This document shows, piece by piece, positions 36,683 to 45,217 of a stretch of DNA of 64,000 nucleotides. The position numbers and the translations under genes are program-made. The DNA is from CAZIAK01 sp964537035 (GTDB lineage Bacteria > Planctomycetota > B15-G4), in contig CAZIAK010000007.1 of the NCBI GenBank assembly GCA_964537035.1, positions 62,001 to 126,000 of the forward strand, read 5' to 3'. Position 1 is the first letter of the stretch, and each line of letters begins with the position of its first letter. The notes beneath the pieces are model-generated. The model had not been told where the DNA came from and ran no database searches. It saw only the letters and a program-made list of their open reading frames with translations.

Positions 36683-36976
36683 TCATAAGTGACGATCCAC
36701 GTCCATGACCTCGTGCAGCACCCGCCGGATACGAAGCTCCGCATCGCTGAAGGTATAGAAGACGACGTGGTGCTCGAGCCTCCTCGACCAGTAGCCTTCG
36801 CGCAGCTCGTCCCGCGGGGCGCCGTTCGTGGGGTCATCTACAAGCTTCCCGATGCCGTGCTCCAGCGCATCGACGTAACGGTCCGCCTGGGCCTCGCTCC
36901 AGGTCTCGAACGAGTAGACCCAGATGCCGATGAGGTCGGTCGCGGCCGCCTGGTCTTTGACGAGCTTCCTAGTCAT
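36683..36976 (-). CDS. parE: ParE/RelE-superfamily toxin
   Basis: A 97-residue toxin with the ParE pattern: an N-terminal helix pair (DLIGIWVYSFETWSEAQADRY), a central GAPRDELREGYWSRRLEHHVVFY strand region (interrupted motif), and the terminal RVLHEVMDVDRHL. ParE toxins block DNA gyrase. Its start overlaps the antitoxin end by 8 nt, the usual antitoxin-first order. Confidence 0.88.
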   Translation of the reverse strand: MTRKLVKDQAAATDLIGIWVYSFETWSEAQADRYVDALEHGIGKLVDDPTNGAPRDELREGYWSRRLEHHVVFYTFSDAELRIRRVLHEVMDVDRHL

Positions 36977-37229
36977 TCTCAGGCTCTAGCCCTGCTTGCC
37001 GGCGAGCCTCACGTTTGATCGCGTCGAAGTCGAGCGCTCCAGCGTCACCGCTGGCCGCTCCTTCGGTCAGAGCCTGGCGCAGCGCCTCGACCTTCTGCTC
37101 GTGCTCTTCGAGCAGCCTCAAGGACGCACGAACAACCTCGCTCACGTTGCCGTAACGGCCGGTGTCGATCTGGGCGTTGATGAAGCCCTCAAGGTGATCC
37201 CCGAGGGTAATGCTGGTGTTCTTGGCCAT
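36969..37229 (-). CDS. parD: ParD-family antitoxin
   Basis: An 86-residue antitoxin. Its ribbon-helix-helix N-terminus (NTSITLGDHLEGFI, then GRYGNVSEVVRASLRLLEE) binds DNA and its acidic C-terminus neutralises the toxin. ATG at 37229 is preceded by GAGGAG, 7 nt away. The module is probably autoregulated from the palindrome just upstream. Confidence 0.9.
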   Translation of the reverse strand: MAKNTSITLGDHLEGFINAQIDTGRYGNVSEVVRASLRLLEEHEQKVEALRQALTEGAASGDAGALDFDAIKREARRQAGLEPEND

Positions 37230-37252
37230 GGTGGACTCCTCGCCTGGACAGA

Positions 37253-37277
37253 TACCACACAATAGCATCTATTGGTA
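37253..37277 (-). promoter_or_regulatory. operator-like palindrome of the parDE module
   Basis: Nested inverted repeats TACCA (37253-37257)/TGGTA (37273-37277) and CAATAG (37260-37265)/CTATTG (37269-37274), in an AT-rich patch 24-48 nt upstream of the parD start. The position fits autorepression by ParD. Confidence 0.5.
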
Positions 37278-37399
37278 CATCGGCCAGCACCCCGCTCTTC
37301 TCAAGGGGGAAACCCACCGCAAGGGGTAGGCCAGGCTCTGGCTGGACATGAATCTCAAGCAGCAAGAGCACCGCCTCAGAACGACCCAAAAGAACCCCC

Positions 37400-37532
37400 G
37401 GAAGGCCACAGTCGCCAGGCCTTCCACCGACGAGGGTGTCCCTGTTTCTCACCAGGGGGGTCTGAAGCGAGTATGGAGGCGCAGCCGACCCTGTCCGAGC
37501 GAAACGGCCCCCCTGGTGAGAAACAGGGACAC
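37400..37532. repeat. dispersed repeat copy 2 with a perfect 25-bp inverted repeat
   Basis: 37400-37451 repeats 36599-36650 (one mismatch). From 37436 it continues as a 25-bp arm (37436-37460), GTGTCCCTGTTTCTCACCAG followed by five G, whose exact reverse complement is at 37508-37532, with a 47-bp centre. It has the structure of a small non-autonomous palindromic element. Confidence 0.85.
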
Positions 37533-37587
37533 ACGCAGCACCCAAGGAAAAGCAGACTGCGACCTGTGGCGCAGACCCCAGCCCTGC

Positions 37588-39135
37588 TCAGATGTACCGG
37601 CTCACCGGCCCCATCGTGCGGCGGATCACGTCGAAGATCTGAAACTCGACCGGCGCCTTCCACAGGCGGCGGCGCATGCGCACACCCGCTGACTTGCGCA
37701 ACAGCTTCGAGAAGGGTCCCTTGCCGCCGGCCAGGCCGTCAAACCAGGGCGCCATCTGCGAGAACCGCGCCCACACGTTCTGCACGTCGTCGGGGATCAC
37801 GCCCCACCACGAGTTGAACTTGTAGTCAAAGCAACGCCCCCACTCCTCGAAGTTCTCGGGGACGGGGTAGCCATTCTCGGTGACAGAAGGCTCCCAGAAG
37901 GTGCTGCCCGGGATCGGTCGGTAGGGGAAGACCTCGACCGAGCACGACGGGTAGCGGGTCTTCATGTCCGCCGCTTCGTGAATGGTGGCGTACATCGACT
38001 CGACCGTCTCACCGGGGTAGCCAATGATGTAGGTCAGCCCCGACTTGATGTCGAGCTCGTGCATCTTGCGCATGGCCCGGTCGGTCTGCCCCTCCTTGAT
38101 CGCCTTGCGAATCAGGGTCTGGGTCTCTTCGGTGCTGGCCTCGGCGCCGAACCACATCAGGTGGTTGCCCGAGCGCTTCATCAGCTCGAGGGTCTCGTCG
38201 TCGTACTGGCAGATCTGCTTGATCTCGATCGTGCCGTTCCAGCTGATGTTGAGGTCTTTCTCCAGCAGGCCCTCGCAGAACTGCACCATGCGCTTCTTGG
38301 CCACGCCGAAGTTGGCGTCCTGAAAGCGCAGCACGTCGTAGGGATCGTGCTTGTGCAGCTCGGCCAGGCGGTCGACCAACACGTCGGCGTCGAGGGCCAT
38401 CCAGCGCCGGCCGGCGATCTCTGGCGAGCAGCAGAAGGCGCAGGGCTCAGGGCAGCCGAACGACGAGAAGTAGCTGATGCCCCGGTGCGGGCGATCGGCC
38501 AGGTGGTGCGGCGGCGGCAGGCGGTTGCGCACCCGGTTGCCGAACTTCGCCGCCCGCTTCTGCAGCTCGTAGTACTTCTGCAGCTCGATGAGATGGAACG
38601 ACGGCGCGGGGAGATCGTTCAGGTGCACCACGCTGCGCTTGGGCGTGTGGTAGACCTGCCCGTCCCGCTTGATCACCAGCCCGGGAACCTCAGCCAGGTC
38701 TGCGCCGCGGCCCTCGCTGCGCCAGGCTTCAAGCACCTCGACGAAGGTCAGCTCGCCCTGACCAAAGACCACCGCATCACAGATGTCGCTGGCCAAGTAC
38801 AGCTCGGGGATCGCCGACGGAAACCAGCCGCCCCACATGATGGGCAGATCGGGGAACTTCTCCCGCACCGCCTGGGCGACCTGCGCCCCGTCCCAGACCT
38901 GATAACCCAGGATGCACGAGCTGCCGAACGCCGTGGCTCCTTCGCAGGCCGCCAGCACCAGCTCGACGTAGTTGGGCTCGGTCATGGCGTCGATGAGGAC
39001 CACTTCCCACCCGGCCGCCTCGGCGGTGGGCGCGATGTGCACGAGCTCGAGCGGCAGCAGATCTGCGGAGGGCAGATCGCCGATCTCAGGATCGACGCGA
39101 GAGGGCAAGAACAGGACGACTTTGGGCTTGGTCAC
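37588..39135 (-). CDS. B12-binding radical SAM protein
   Basis: A 515-residue protein. The N-terminal cobalamin-binding-like Rossmann domain (~1-140) is followed by a radical SAM core with the CxxxCxxC iron-sulfur motif CPEPCAFC (Cys228, Cys232, Cys235), and a C-terminal ~100-residue domain. Such proteins catalyse methylations or ring rearrangements of lipids, pigments or natural products; the substrate is unknown. No B12-binding DxHxxG motif is obvious, as in many members. GTG start, 45 nt downstream of the SelW-like gene on the same strand, so the two may be co-transcribed. Confidence 0.85.
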   Translation of the reverse strand: MTKPKVVLFLPSRVDPEIGDLPSADLLPLELVHIAPTAEAAGWEVVLIDAMTEPNYVELVLAACEGATAFGSSCILGYQVWDGAQVAQAVREKFPDLPIMWGGWFPSAIPELYLASDICDAVVFGQGELTFVEVLEAWRSEGRGADLAEVPGLVIKRDGQVYHTPKRSVVHLNDLPAPSFHLIELQKYYELQKRAAKFGNRVRNRLPPPHHLADRPHRGISYFSSFGCPEPCAFCCSPEIAGRRWMALDADVLVDRLAELHKHDPYDVLRFQDANFGVAKKRMVQFCEGLLEKDLNISWNGTIEIKQICQYDDETLELMKRSGNHLMWFGAEASTEETQTLIRKAIKEGQTDRAMRKMHELDIKSGLTYIIGYPGETVESMYATIHEAADMKTRYPSCSVEVFPYRPIPGSTFWEPSVTENGYPVPENFEEWGRCFDYKFNSWWGVIPDDVQNVWARFSQMAPWFDGLAGGKGPFSKLLRKSAGVRMRRRLWKAPVEFQIFDVIRRTMGPVSRYI

Positions 39136-39180
39136 AGGTGGCTGCTTGCTAGGTGGGTGTCTGTGCGGAGAGGCGGATCT

Positions 39181-39429
39181 TCAGGCGACGACCGGGTCTC
39201 GGTCGCCGATCAAGATCTCCTGTACCTCTCCATCGTCAGGAAAGCGCCCTGCCTTCAGCTTCGAGAACACCAAGATGTCGTTCTTCTTCACCTCGAAAGC
39301 TCCCCCGTCGGACGGAATCAGGGTCAGCGAGGTGATGGCGCGCTTGTGCTGCTTGATGAGCTCCTCCGCCAGACCGGCGGCTCTGGGCTCATAGTTTCAG
39401 ACAGCGCAGTAGGTGATCTCGAGCTTCAA
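39181..39429 (-). CDS. selW: SelW/Rdx-family selenoprotein with in-frame TGA (Sec)
   Basis: An 82-residue protein found by reading through TGA at 39399-39397. The N-terminus is MKLEITYCAV, then Sec11, then NYEPRAAGLAEEL, giving the C-x-x-U redox motif of the SelW/SelT/SelH thioredoxin-like family at its proper place. Further family marks are LIPSDGGAFEV and VFSKLKAGRFPDD. The start is TTG at 39429 with CAGGAG 7 nt upstream. The frame is open on both sides of the TGA and ends at a TGA at 39183-39181. A SECIS-like hairpin follows the codon directly. A redox role is known for the family; the exact function is unclear. A nonsense-mutated Cys homologue is the alternative. Confidence 0.88.
39356..39392 (-). 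promoter_or_regulatory. bacterial SECIS-like hairpin
   Basis: Beginning 5 nt after the TGA on the minus strand. The outer stem ATGAGC/GCTCAT has 6 bp. An internal loop follows, then the inner stem CCGCC (39380-39376)/GGCGG (39370-39366), with apical loop GGTCT (39375-39371), 21 nt after the TGA. Guanines open the loop, and GGUCU is the same loop core as in the E. coli fdhF SECIS bound by SelB (from memory). Confidence 0.8.
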
Positions 39430-39524
39430 CGACAGGCTCCTGCAGGGGGAAGGGCATGAACTGGGAGTCTAGCAGACAACGGCGAGGGCGGCTGGCGGCC
39501 AGAAAAGCGGCCAGATCAGCCACC

Positions 39525-41579
39525 TCAGGGGTCATCAGAGCTGCCCCGCACCAGAGCCAGAAACTCTGCCTCGGTGAGCACCTCTATACCCAGGGCCTCG
39601 GCCTTCTTGAGCTTCGAGCCCGGCTTCTCCCCCACCACCAGGACATCAAGGTTCTTGCTCACCCCGGAGAGCAGCTTGCCGCCCTGGCCCTTGACCAGCT
39701 CGGTGGCCTCCTTGCGGCTCAGCTCGGCGAGACTGCCAGTAAAGAGGTACGTGCGTCCGCTGAGCACCCCGCCGGTGGCTACCTTCTCAGGGGCCTGGGT
39801 GTTCAGCCCCAGGGAGATCATGCGGTCGACCTGAGCCTGCTCGGTTTCGTCTTCGAGCCAGGCCACCAGACTGGCCGCCACCGTGGGACCGATCTCGGCC
39901 ACGTCCTCGAGCTGCTGCGCCGTGGCGCCCCGCAGGGCCTCGATGTTCGGCCAGCGCTGGGCCAGCACCTCGGAGACATGCTCACCCACGTGGCGAATGC
40001 CCAGCCCGAAGAGAAAGCGATCGAAGGTGCGGGTCTTGGCCTGGGCCACCCCTGCGAGCAGGTTGGCCGCCGACACCTCGCCCATGCGGGGCAGGGCGAT
40101 GAGCGCCTGCTCGTCGAGGGCGAAGAGGTCGGACAGGCCCGTCACCAGCCCCTCGGCCACCAGCAGATCGACGAGCTTCTCCCCCAGACCATCGATGTCG
40201 AGGGCACGGCGAGCCACGAAGTGTTGAATGCGCCGCCGGAGCACCGCCGGGCAGGCAGCGTTGCTGCAGCGCACCACCACCTCGTCGGGATCGTCGAGAA
40301 TGGGGCTGTCGCACACCGGGCAGCGCTCGGGCATGGACCAGCCCGGTCCGCCCCCATCCTTCACCACCGCCACGATCTTGGGGATCACATCGCCCGCCCG
40401 CTCGACCAGCACCGTGTCACCGACCTTCACACCGAGCCGCTCGATCTCATCTTTGTTGTGCAGGGTCACGTGCTCGATGGTCACGCCGCCCACGTAGAGG
40501 GGCTCGATGATCGCCTTGGGAGTGATCGCTCCCGTGCGCCCCACCTGCACCAAGATCTCGGCCACCACCGACCGGCCCTGTGCAGCGGGAAACTTGTAGG
40601 CGATGGCCCAGCGCGGCGAGCGCGACCGCTCGCCCAGGCGCTCCTGCAGGGCGAAGTCGTCGACCTTGATCACCGAGCCGTCCACGTCGAAGGGCAGATC
40701 GCCCCGGCGTGCGAGCAGGGCGTCGTGGTGATCCATGACATGGGTCAGCTCACCCTGGGCTGCAAGATCGAGCGCGGTGGGCAGCCCCCATTCGGCCAGC
40801 TGACGCAGTGCGCCGGAGTGCGAGGTGGCCACGGGCACGCTCACTTCACCCAGACCGTAGGCCAAGAACGAGAGCGGGCGCCTGGCCGCCATCTGCGGGT
40901 CGAGCAGCTTCAACGTGCCGCTGGCCAGGTTGCGCGGATTGACGAAGCGCGGCTCGTCGGCTGCATCGCGAGCCCGGTTGACCGCGGCGAAGCTGGCGTG
41001 GGTCATGACCACCTCGCCGCGCACTTCGAGCAGCTCGGGGGGATCGTCGCAGACCAGGGTCAGCGGCAGGGTGCGAATGGTGGCCACCGTATGGGAGACA
41101 TCGTCGCCGCGCTTGCCGTCGCCCCGGGTGATGGCCCGCACCAGCTGGCCCCGCTCGTAGACCAGCTCGACCGCCACGCCGTCGAGCTTGGGCTCGATGC
41201 TGAAACACAGACCCTCGACCTTGCCCGCGAAGAAGTCGTTCACCGAATCGAACCAGTCGGCGATCTCCTCCCGGCTGTAGGTGTTGGCCAGGGACAGCAT
41301 GGGCCGGGTGTGGGCCACGGAGTGCAGCTCGGACACAGGCGCCCCGCCCACCCGCTGGGTCGGCGAGTCGGCGGTCACCAGCCCTGGGTGGCTGTCCTCC
41401 AGATCTTGCAGCTGTCGAAAGAGGGCGTCGTACTCGGCGTCGCTGATCTCGGGCTCGTCGCTCTGGTAATAGAGCACGTCGTGGTGACGGATCTCGGCCA
41501 CCAGGCGAGCATGGACGGCCGCAGGGGCCTCGTCGTCGGGCATACCGAACAGCTGGTCTTGTGTGGACTGGGCAGGCAT
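39525..41579 (-). CDS. ligA: NAD-dependent DNA ligase
   Basis: A 684-residue ligase that seals nicks in replication and repair. The adenylation domain has the AMP-lysine in KLDG (Lys131), followed by an OB fold, a Cys4 zinc finger (CPVCDSP ... CSNAACPA), helix-hairpin-helix repeats (for example FLFGLGIRHVGEHVSE) and a C-terminal BRCT domain (LSGRTYLFTGSL). Normal length. Start at MPAQSTQDQL; an ATG at 41591 is a possible alternative. The frame stays open to 42848, but that part is antisense noise over queA. Confidence 0.96.
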   Translation of the reverse strand: MPAQSTQDQLFGMPDDEAPAAVHARLVAEIRHHDVLYYQSDEPEISDAEYDALFRQLQDLEDSHPGLVTADSPTQRVGGAPVSELHSVAHTRPMLSLANTYSREEIADWFDSVNDFFAGKVEGLCFSIEPKLDGVAVELVYERGQLVRAITRGDGKRGDDVSHTVATIRTLPLTLVCDDPPELLEVRGEVVMTHASFAAVNRARDAADEPRFVNPRNLASGTLKLLDPQMAARRPLSFLAYGLGEVSVPVATSHSGALRQLAEWGLPTALDLAAQGELTHVMDHHDALLARRGDLPFDVDGSVIKVDDFALQERLGERSRSPRWAIAYKFPAAQGRSVVAEILVQVGRTGAITPKAIIEPLYVGGVTIEHVTLHNKDEIERLGVKVGDTVLVERAGDVIPKIVAVVKDGGGPGWSMPERCPVCDSPILDDPDEVVVRCSNAACPAVLRRRIQHFVARRALDIDGLGEKLVDLLVAEGLVTGLSDLFALDEQALIALPRMGEVSAANLLAGVAQAKTRTFDRFLFGLGIRHVGEHVSEVLAQRWPNIEALRGATAQQLEDVAEIGPTVAASLVAWLEDETEQAQVDRMISLGLNTQAPEKVATGGVLSGRTYLFTGSLAELSRKEATELVKGQGGKLLSGVSKNLDVLVVGEKPGSKLKKAEALGIEVLTEAEFLALVRGSSDDP

Positions 41580-41719
41580 GGCCGCCACCATAACGATGAG
41601 CAGGGTCTGCAGAGCGTTGAGCAAAGAAGAGACGACCCCAGAAGCCGTGGGACAGGCCACCGAAGGCGCCGGATGCCTGGCCGATCCACCGCCAGGCGCG
41701 ACCCCGCGTCCGCCCAGCC

Positions 41720-42796
41720 TCAGCTCAACAGCATGGCGTCGCCGTAGGAGAACAGCCGGTAGCCCCGGTCGATGGCCTGACGGTAGACCTGGGCGATGGT
41801 TTCCTTGCCAGCGAACGCCGAGACCAGCACCAGCAAGGTCGAGCGCGGCTGGTGAAAGTTGGTCAGCAAGGCATCGACGGCCGAGAAGCGGCAGCCGGGC
41901 TGGAGAAACAGCCGGGTCTCGCCAGGGCCCACGGTGAGGCTGGCCCCGTCGGCGCTCACCGTCGATTCGAGGGTGCGCACCACGGTCGTGCCCACGGCCA
42001 CCACCCTGCCCCCCGCCCGCCGGGTCGCCGCGTAGGCCTGGGCCAGCTCGTCGCTGACCTCGAAGGTCTCGCTGTGCATCACATGGTCGTCGAGGGTCTC
42101 GCCCCGCAGGGGACGAAAGGTGCCCAGCCCCACATCGAGGCGCAGGGTCTCCACCGTGACGCCCTTGGCCCTGATCTGGTCGAGCAGGTTCGGCGTCAGG
42201 TGCAGCCCCGCGGTGGGCGCCGCCACCGCCGGTCGGGGCGCGCCCTCGCCCTGAGCGAAGAGGGTCTGGTAGCGCTGGCGATCGAGGGTGTCCCGCTCGT
42301 CTGCCACGGCGTCGCGGCGAATGTAGGGAGGCAAGGGCATGCGCCCCACGGCTTCGATCAGCTCGGGGATCGTCCGCCCGGAGGCCACGGAGATCTCGAA
42401 GCTGCCCTCGCCCAGCACCTTCTCCACGGTCCAGCGATCGCCGTCCAGCAGCAGGCCCTCGCCCGGCTGCAGCCGCCCGCGAGTGCCCAGCAGCACCGTG
42501 GCCGTGGTCTCTTGGGGGTCGACCACCAGCACCGAGACCCGCCCGCCCGTGTCCGCCCGCACCGCAGAGAGCCGGGCCGGCGCCACCCGCGCGGCGTTCA
42601 GCACCAGCAGGTCGCCGCTGTTCAGCGAGCCCAGCAGATCGGGGATCGTGCCCTCGCCGGTCACCGGGTCGCGCCCCTCTTCGGCGGCGAAGCGCTGCAC
42701 CGAGAGCAGGCGGGCAGCCACCCGCTCGGCGGCAGGCACCTGGGCCGCGGCCTCGGCGGGATACTCGTAGTCGTAGTCGTCGACGGGCTCGGACAT
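41720..42796 (-). CDS. queA: S-adenosylmethionine:tRNA ribosyltransferase-isomerase
   Basis: A 358-residue enzyme of queuosine biosynthesis that transfers and isomerises ribose from SAM onto preQ1 in tRNA. Family motifs are NAARVAPARL near the N-terminus, MPLPPYIRR, APTAGLHLT, LDVGLGTFRP and the terminal RLFSYGDAML. A slightly long, acidic N-terminus (EPVDDYDYEYP) precedes the core. No tgt or other que genes are adjacent. Confidence 0.95.
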   Translation of the reverse strand: MSEPVDDYDYEYPAEAAAQVPAAERVAARLLSVQRFAAEEGRDPVTGEGTIPDLLGSLNSGDLLVLNAARVAPARLSAVRADTGGRVSVLVVDPQETTATVLLGTRGRLQPGEGLLLDGDRWTVEKVLGEGSFEISVASGRTIPELIEAVGRMPLPPYIRRDAVADERDTLDRQRYQTLFAQGEGAPRPAVAAPTAGLHLTPNLLDQIRAKGVTVETLRLDVGLGTFRPLRGETLDDHVMHSETFEVSDELAQAYAATRRAGGRVVAVGTTVVRTLESTVSADGASLTVGPGETRLFLQPGCRFSAVDALLTNFHQPRSTLLVLVSAFAGKETIAQVYRQAIDRGYRLFSYGDAMLLS

Positions 42797-42844
42797 GGGC
42801 GCACTCTACTGTGCGACCCACGGCTGCGAGAATGACCCAGCCCA

Positions 42845-43435
42845 TCAAACGACCTCGGCCAGCAGCCGCTCGGTGACCACGTGGGCCCGGTCGTCCTGCC
42901 CGGAGCGCACCAGAAAGCTCAGCCAGGCCAGGGCCACGTCGAGCCCGGAGCCATCGAGTTCTGAAGCCAGGCGCAGGTTCTGGCCGCGGTGAACGTTGCC
43001 GTCGTCCAGCACGGCGTGGCGCACCTCGGCCCAGGAGTCTGTCGGCAGACGCGACACCGGGCGCAGGGCAGCCAGCCGACGCACGTCCCGGCGACGGCTG
43101 CCCAGAGGGCGCAAGCCCTCGCCGCTGGCCTGGGCCAGCAGGTCCCGGGCGAGCCGGGCCTCCAGCTCTCGGCTCAGGGCGGCCCGGGCCCGCTCGCGCA
43201 GGCGTTCGGGTTCGAGATCGCTGTTGACCGGCGAGCCTCCGTCAACACCCAGAGAGCGCCTGATCTCGGCCAGGTCGTCCACGAACTCATCGCAGGCGGG
43301 ACACCCGGCCACGTGGCGAGCGACCTCCATGCCCGCGCTGCCCAAGGTCTGCCCCACCGCCAGACCGCACAACGCCCAGCGCGTCGATTCACAGCGAGAC
43401 CCATCGTCAGTTCTCGTGGGACAGACCGGTTCCAT
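42845..43435 (-). CDS. zinc-finger anti-sigma-like protein, partner absent
   Basis: A 196-residue protein. Near the N-terminus is H-x3-C-x2-C (His41, Cys45, Cys48 in HVAGCPACDEF), the mark of zinc anti-sigma domains. The rest is helical with no membrane segment. ATG at 43435 has a strong GGAGGAG 4 nt upstream. No sigma factor gene is beside it; the divergent neighbour is an amidase. It could be a soluble anti-sigma factor or a stand-alone zinc-binding protein. Confidence 0.7.
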   Translation of the reverse strand: MEPVCPTRTDDGSRCESTRWALCGLAVGQTLGSAGMEVARHVAGCPACDEFVDDLAEIRRSLGVDGGSPVNSDLEPERLRERARAALSRELEARLARDLLAQASGEGLRPLGSRRRDVRRLAALRPVSRLPTDSWAEVRHAVLDDGNVHRGQNLRLASELDGSGLDVALAWLSFLVRSGQDDRAHVVTERLLAEVV

Positions 43436-43682
43436 GGTGCTCCTCCAAGGTGTGTGTCGTGCTCTCGATTCAGCTGCCCGTGCCCGCGTTGAACCGGCGG
43501 GCAGTGGAGAGGTCGCCACTGACCGACCAATGTCACCGGGAAACTTTGGCTTTGCCCTCGACCTCGCCTCACAGGTGAGCAAGCTGGCTGACCGGGGCCC
43601 GCCCAGCCCCATCCCAGCGCGCCTTCTCGGAAGGCAAACTCCCGTGACACCCACCATCGCTCACCAGTCGAGAGAAGCCGCC

Positions 43683-45137
43683 GTGCCACTCACCCTCGCC
43701 CAGTTGCAGGCCCAGCTCGCGTCCGGCGAGTTCACCAGCCGACAGCTCACCGAAGCCAGCCTGGCGGCGATCAGCGACCCCGCTGGCCAGGGCTCGGCCA
43801 CTTTCATACGCCGCTTCGACGAGGCGGCCCTGTCGGCCGCAGACGCCAGCGACAGGCGGCGTGCCGCGGGGCGGACGCTCTCGGCCGTCGATGGTCTCAC
43901 CGTGGCGGTCAAAGACCTCTTCGATGTGGCGGGCTACACCACCCTGGCCGGTTCGGTGCTGCGCGAGAACGATCCCGCCGCAGAGCACGATGCGCTCGCC
44001 GTGTCCCGTCTGCGAGCCGCCGGGGCCATCGTCGTGGGCACCACCAACATGAACGAGTTCGCCCTGGGAACCACAGGCACCAACCCCCACTGGGGCACAC
44101 CCACCAATCCGTGGGACCGGCCCACAGGCCGCTGCCCCGGAGGTTCATCGTCAGGCTGCGCCGTGGCCGTGGCCGACGAGATGGTGGCCGCCGCCGTGGG
44201 CACGGACACCGCGGGATCGATTCGTGTTCCCGCAGCCCTGTGCGGCCTCGTGGGCTTCAAGCCCACCGCGTCGCGAGTCTCCCGGGACGGAGTCTTCCCC
44301 CTCTCGTCGTCGCTCGACTCGGTAGGCGGCATGGGTCACTCGGTGAACTGTGTCGCCGCGCTCGACGGTGTGTTGTCCGGCGACGGTGACAGTGCCTCCT
44401 CTGGCCAAAGCGACGGCGCGCAGCCTGGCGAGATGCCAGATTCGGCGATGACCACGCGCGAGCCTGCCACGATTGATGGTTCGAGCACGGGTGCGGCCCT
44501 GGATGCGGACACGCCCAGCCTCCGTGGTCGAAGACTGGCCCTGCTCACGACCCTGGTGCAAGACGATCTCGACGAGGTCGTGCAACGGGACCACCGCGCC
44601 GCCGTCTCTGCACTGGCGGACGCAGGCGCTGAAGTGACCGAGCTGGCCTTGCCCCCCTTGGAGCAGCTGCCCGATCTGGGCCAACACGGAGGCCTGACTC
44701 TCTTCGAAGCTCGGCAAGTTCACGCCGAGCGGCTGCGACTTCACAGCGATGGCTTCGATCCGTTGGTGGCGAAACGGCTGTCCCTCGCTGCGGCCATCAC
44801 ACCTGAGCGCTACGAAGAATTGCTCGCCGCACGGGCGCGACTGATCGCAGAAGTGGCGCCGCTCACCGCGCCCTACGACACCCTGCTCATGCCCACCTGC
44901 CCCACGGTGGCCCCGCCGCTGAGCCAGGTCGCCGACGACGCCGGTTGGATCGCGGTGAACACCCGCTTCGTGCTCTGGAACATCATCGCCAACCTGCTCG
45001 ACCGCTGCGCCCTGACCCTGCCCTGCGGCCGCCCGGGCGACGGGCCGGTGGGGCTCACGCTCATGGGCGAGTACATGGGGGACGGGGCGTTGCTGAGCTT
45101 GGGTCAGAGAGTCGAGGCCGTGCTGGGCAACGCCTGA
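43683..45137 (+). CDS. amidase-signature family hydrolase
   Basis: About 484 residues with the complete amidase Ser-Ser-Lys triad: VAVKD (Lys77), GGSSSG (Ser156 region) and GTDTAGSIRVPA (Ser179). It resembles GatA and allophanate-hydrolase-type amidases, but gatB and gatC are not adjacent and the C-terminal half contains a low-complexity insert (~240-280). A stand-alone amidase is more likely than the tRNA amidotransferase subunit. Start GTG 43683 preceded by GAGAG; GTG 43644 with GGAAGG upstream is an alternative. Confidence 0.82.
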   Translation: MPLTLAQLQAQLASGEFTSRQLTEASLAAISDPAGQGSATFIRRFDEAALSAADASDRRRAAGRTLSAVDGLTVAVKDLFDVAGYTTLAGSVLRENDPAAEHDALAVSRLRAAGAIVVGTTNMNEFALGTTGTNPHWGTPTNPWDRPTGRCPGGSSSGCAVAVADEMVAAAVGTDTAGSIRVPAALCGLVGFKPTASRVSRDGVFPLSSSLDSVGGMGHSVNCVAALDGVLSGDGDSASSGQSDGAQPGEMPDSAMTTREPATIDGSSTGAALDADTPSLRGRRLALLTTLVQDDLDEVVQRDHRAAVSALADAGAEVTELALPPLEQLPDLGQHGGLTLFEARQVHAERLRLHSDGFDPLVAKRLSLAAAITPERYEELLAARARLIAEVAPLTAPYDTLLMPTCPTVAPPLSQVADDAGWIAVNTRFVLWNIIANLLDRCALTLPCGRPGDGPVGLTLMGEYMGDGALLSLGQRVEAVLGNA

Positions 45138-45217
45138 AGCCGAAACAAGAATCGCTCGCGGGAGCCCAGCTCAGCAAAGCACCAGAGCAGGCCAGGCAGA
45201 CCGAGCAACCGAAGCTC

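Larger units (their letters stand above)
37230..37587. other. non-coding stretch with operator and dispersed repeats
   Basis: 358 bp without a credible gene. It contains the parDE operator-like palindrome, the second copy of the 52-bp repeat, and a perfect 25-bp inverted repeat ending 56 nt from the radical SAM stop codon. Confidence 0.7.

Noticed and set aside
37436..37532. Intrinsic terminator between the radical SAM and parDE regions
   Set aside because: The 25-bp arms are separated by 47 bp and lack a T-run; sharing sequence with the copy at 36599 makes a repeat element the better explanation.
41580..42848. Upstream extension of the ligA frame to 42848
   Set aside because: It is antisense-frame noise over queA (same strand, different frame), Arg/Ala/Gly rich with no ligase similarity; normal LigA length is reached from 41579.
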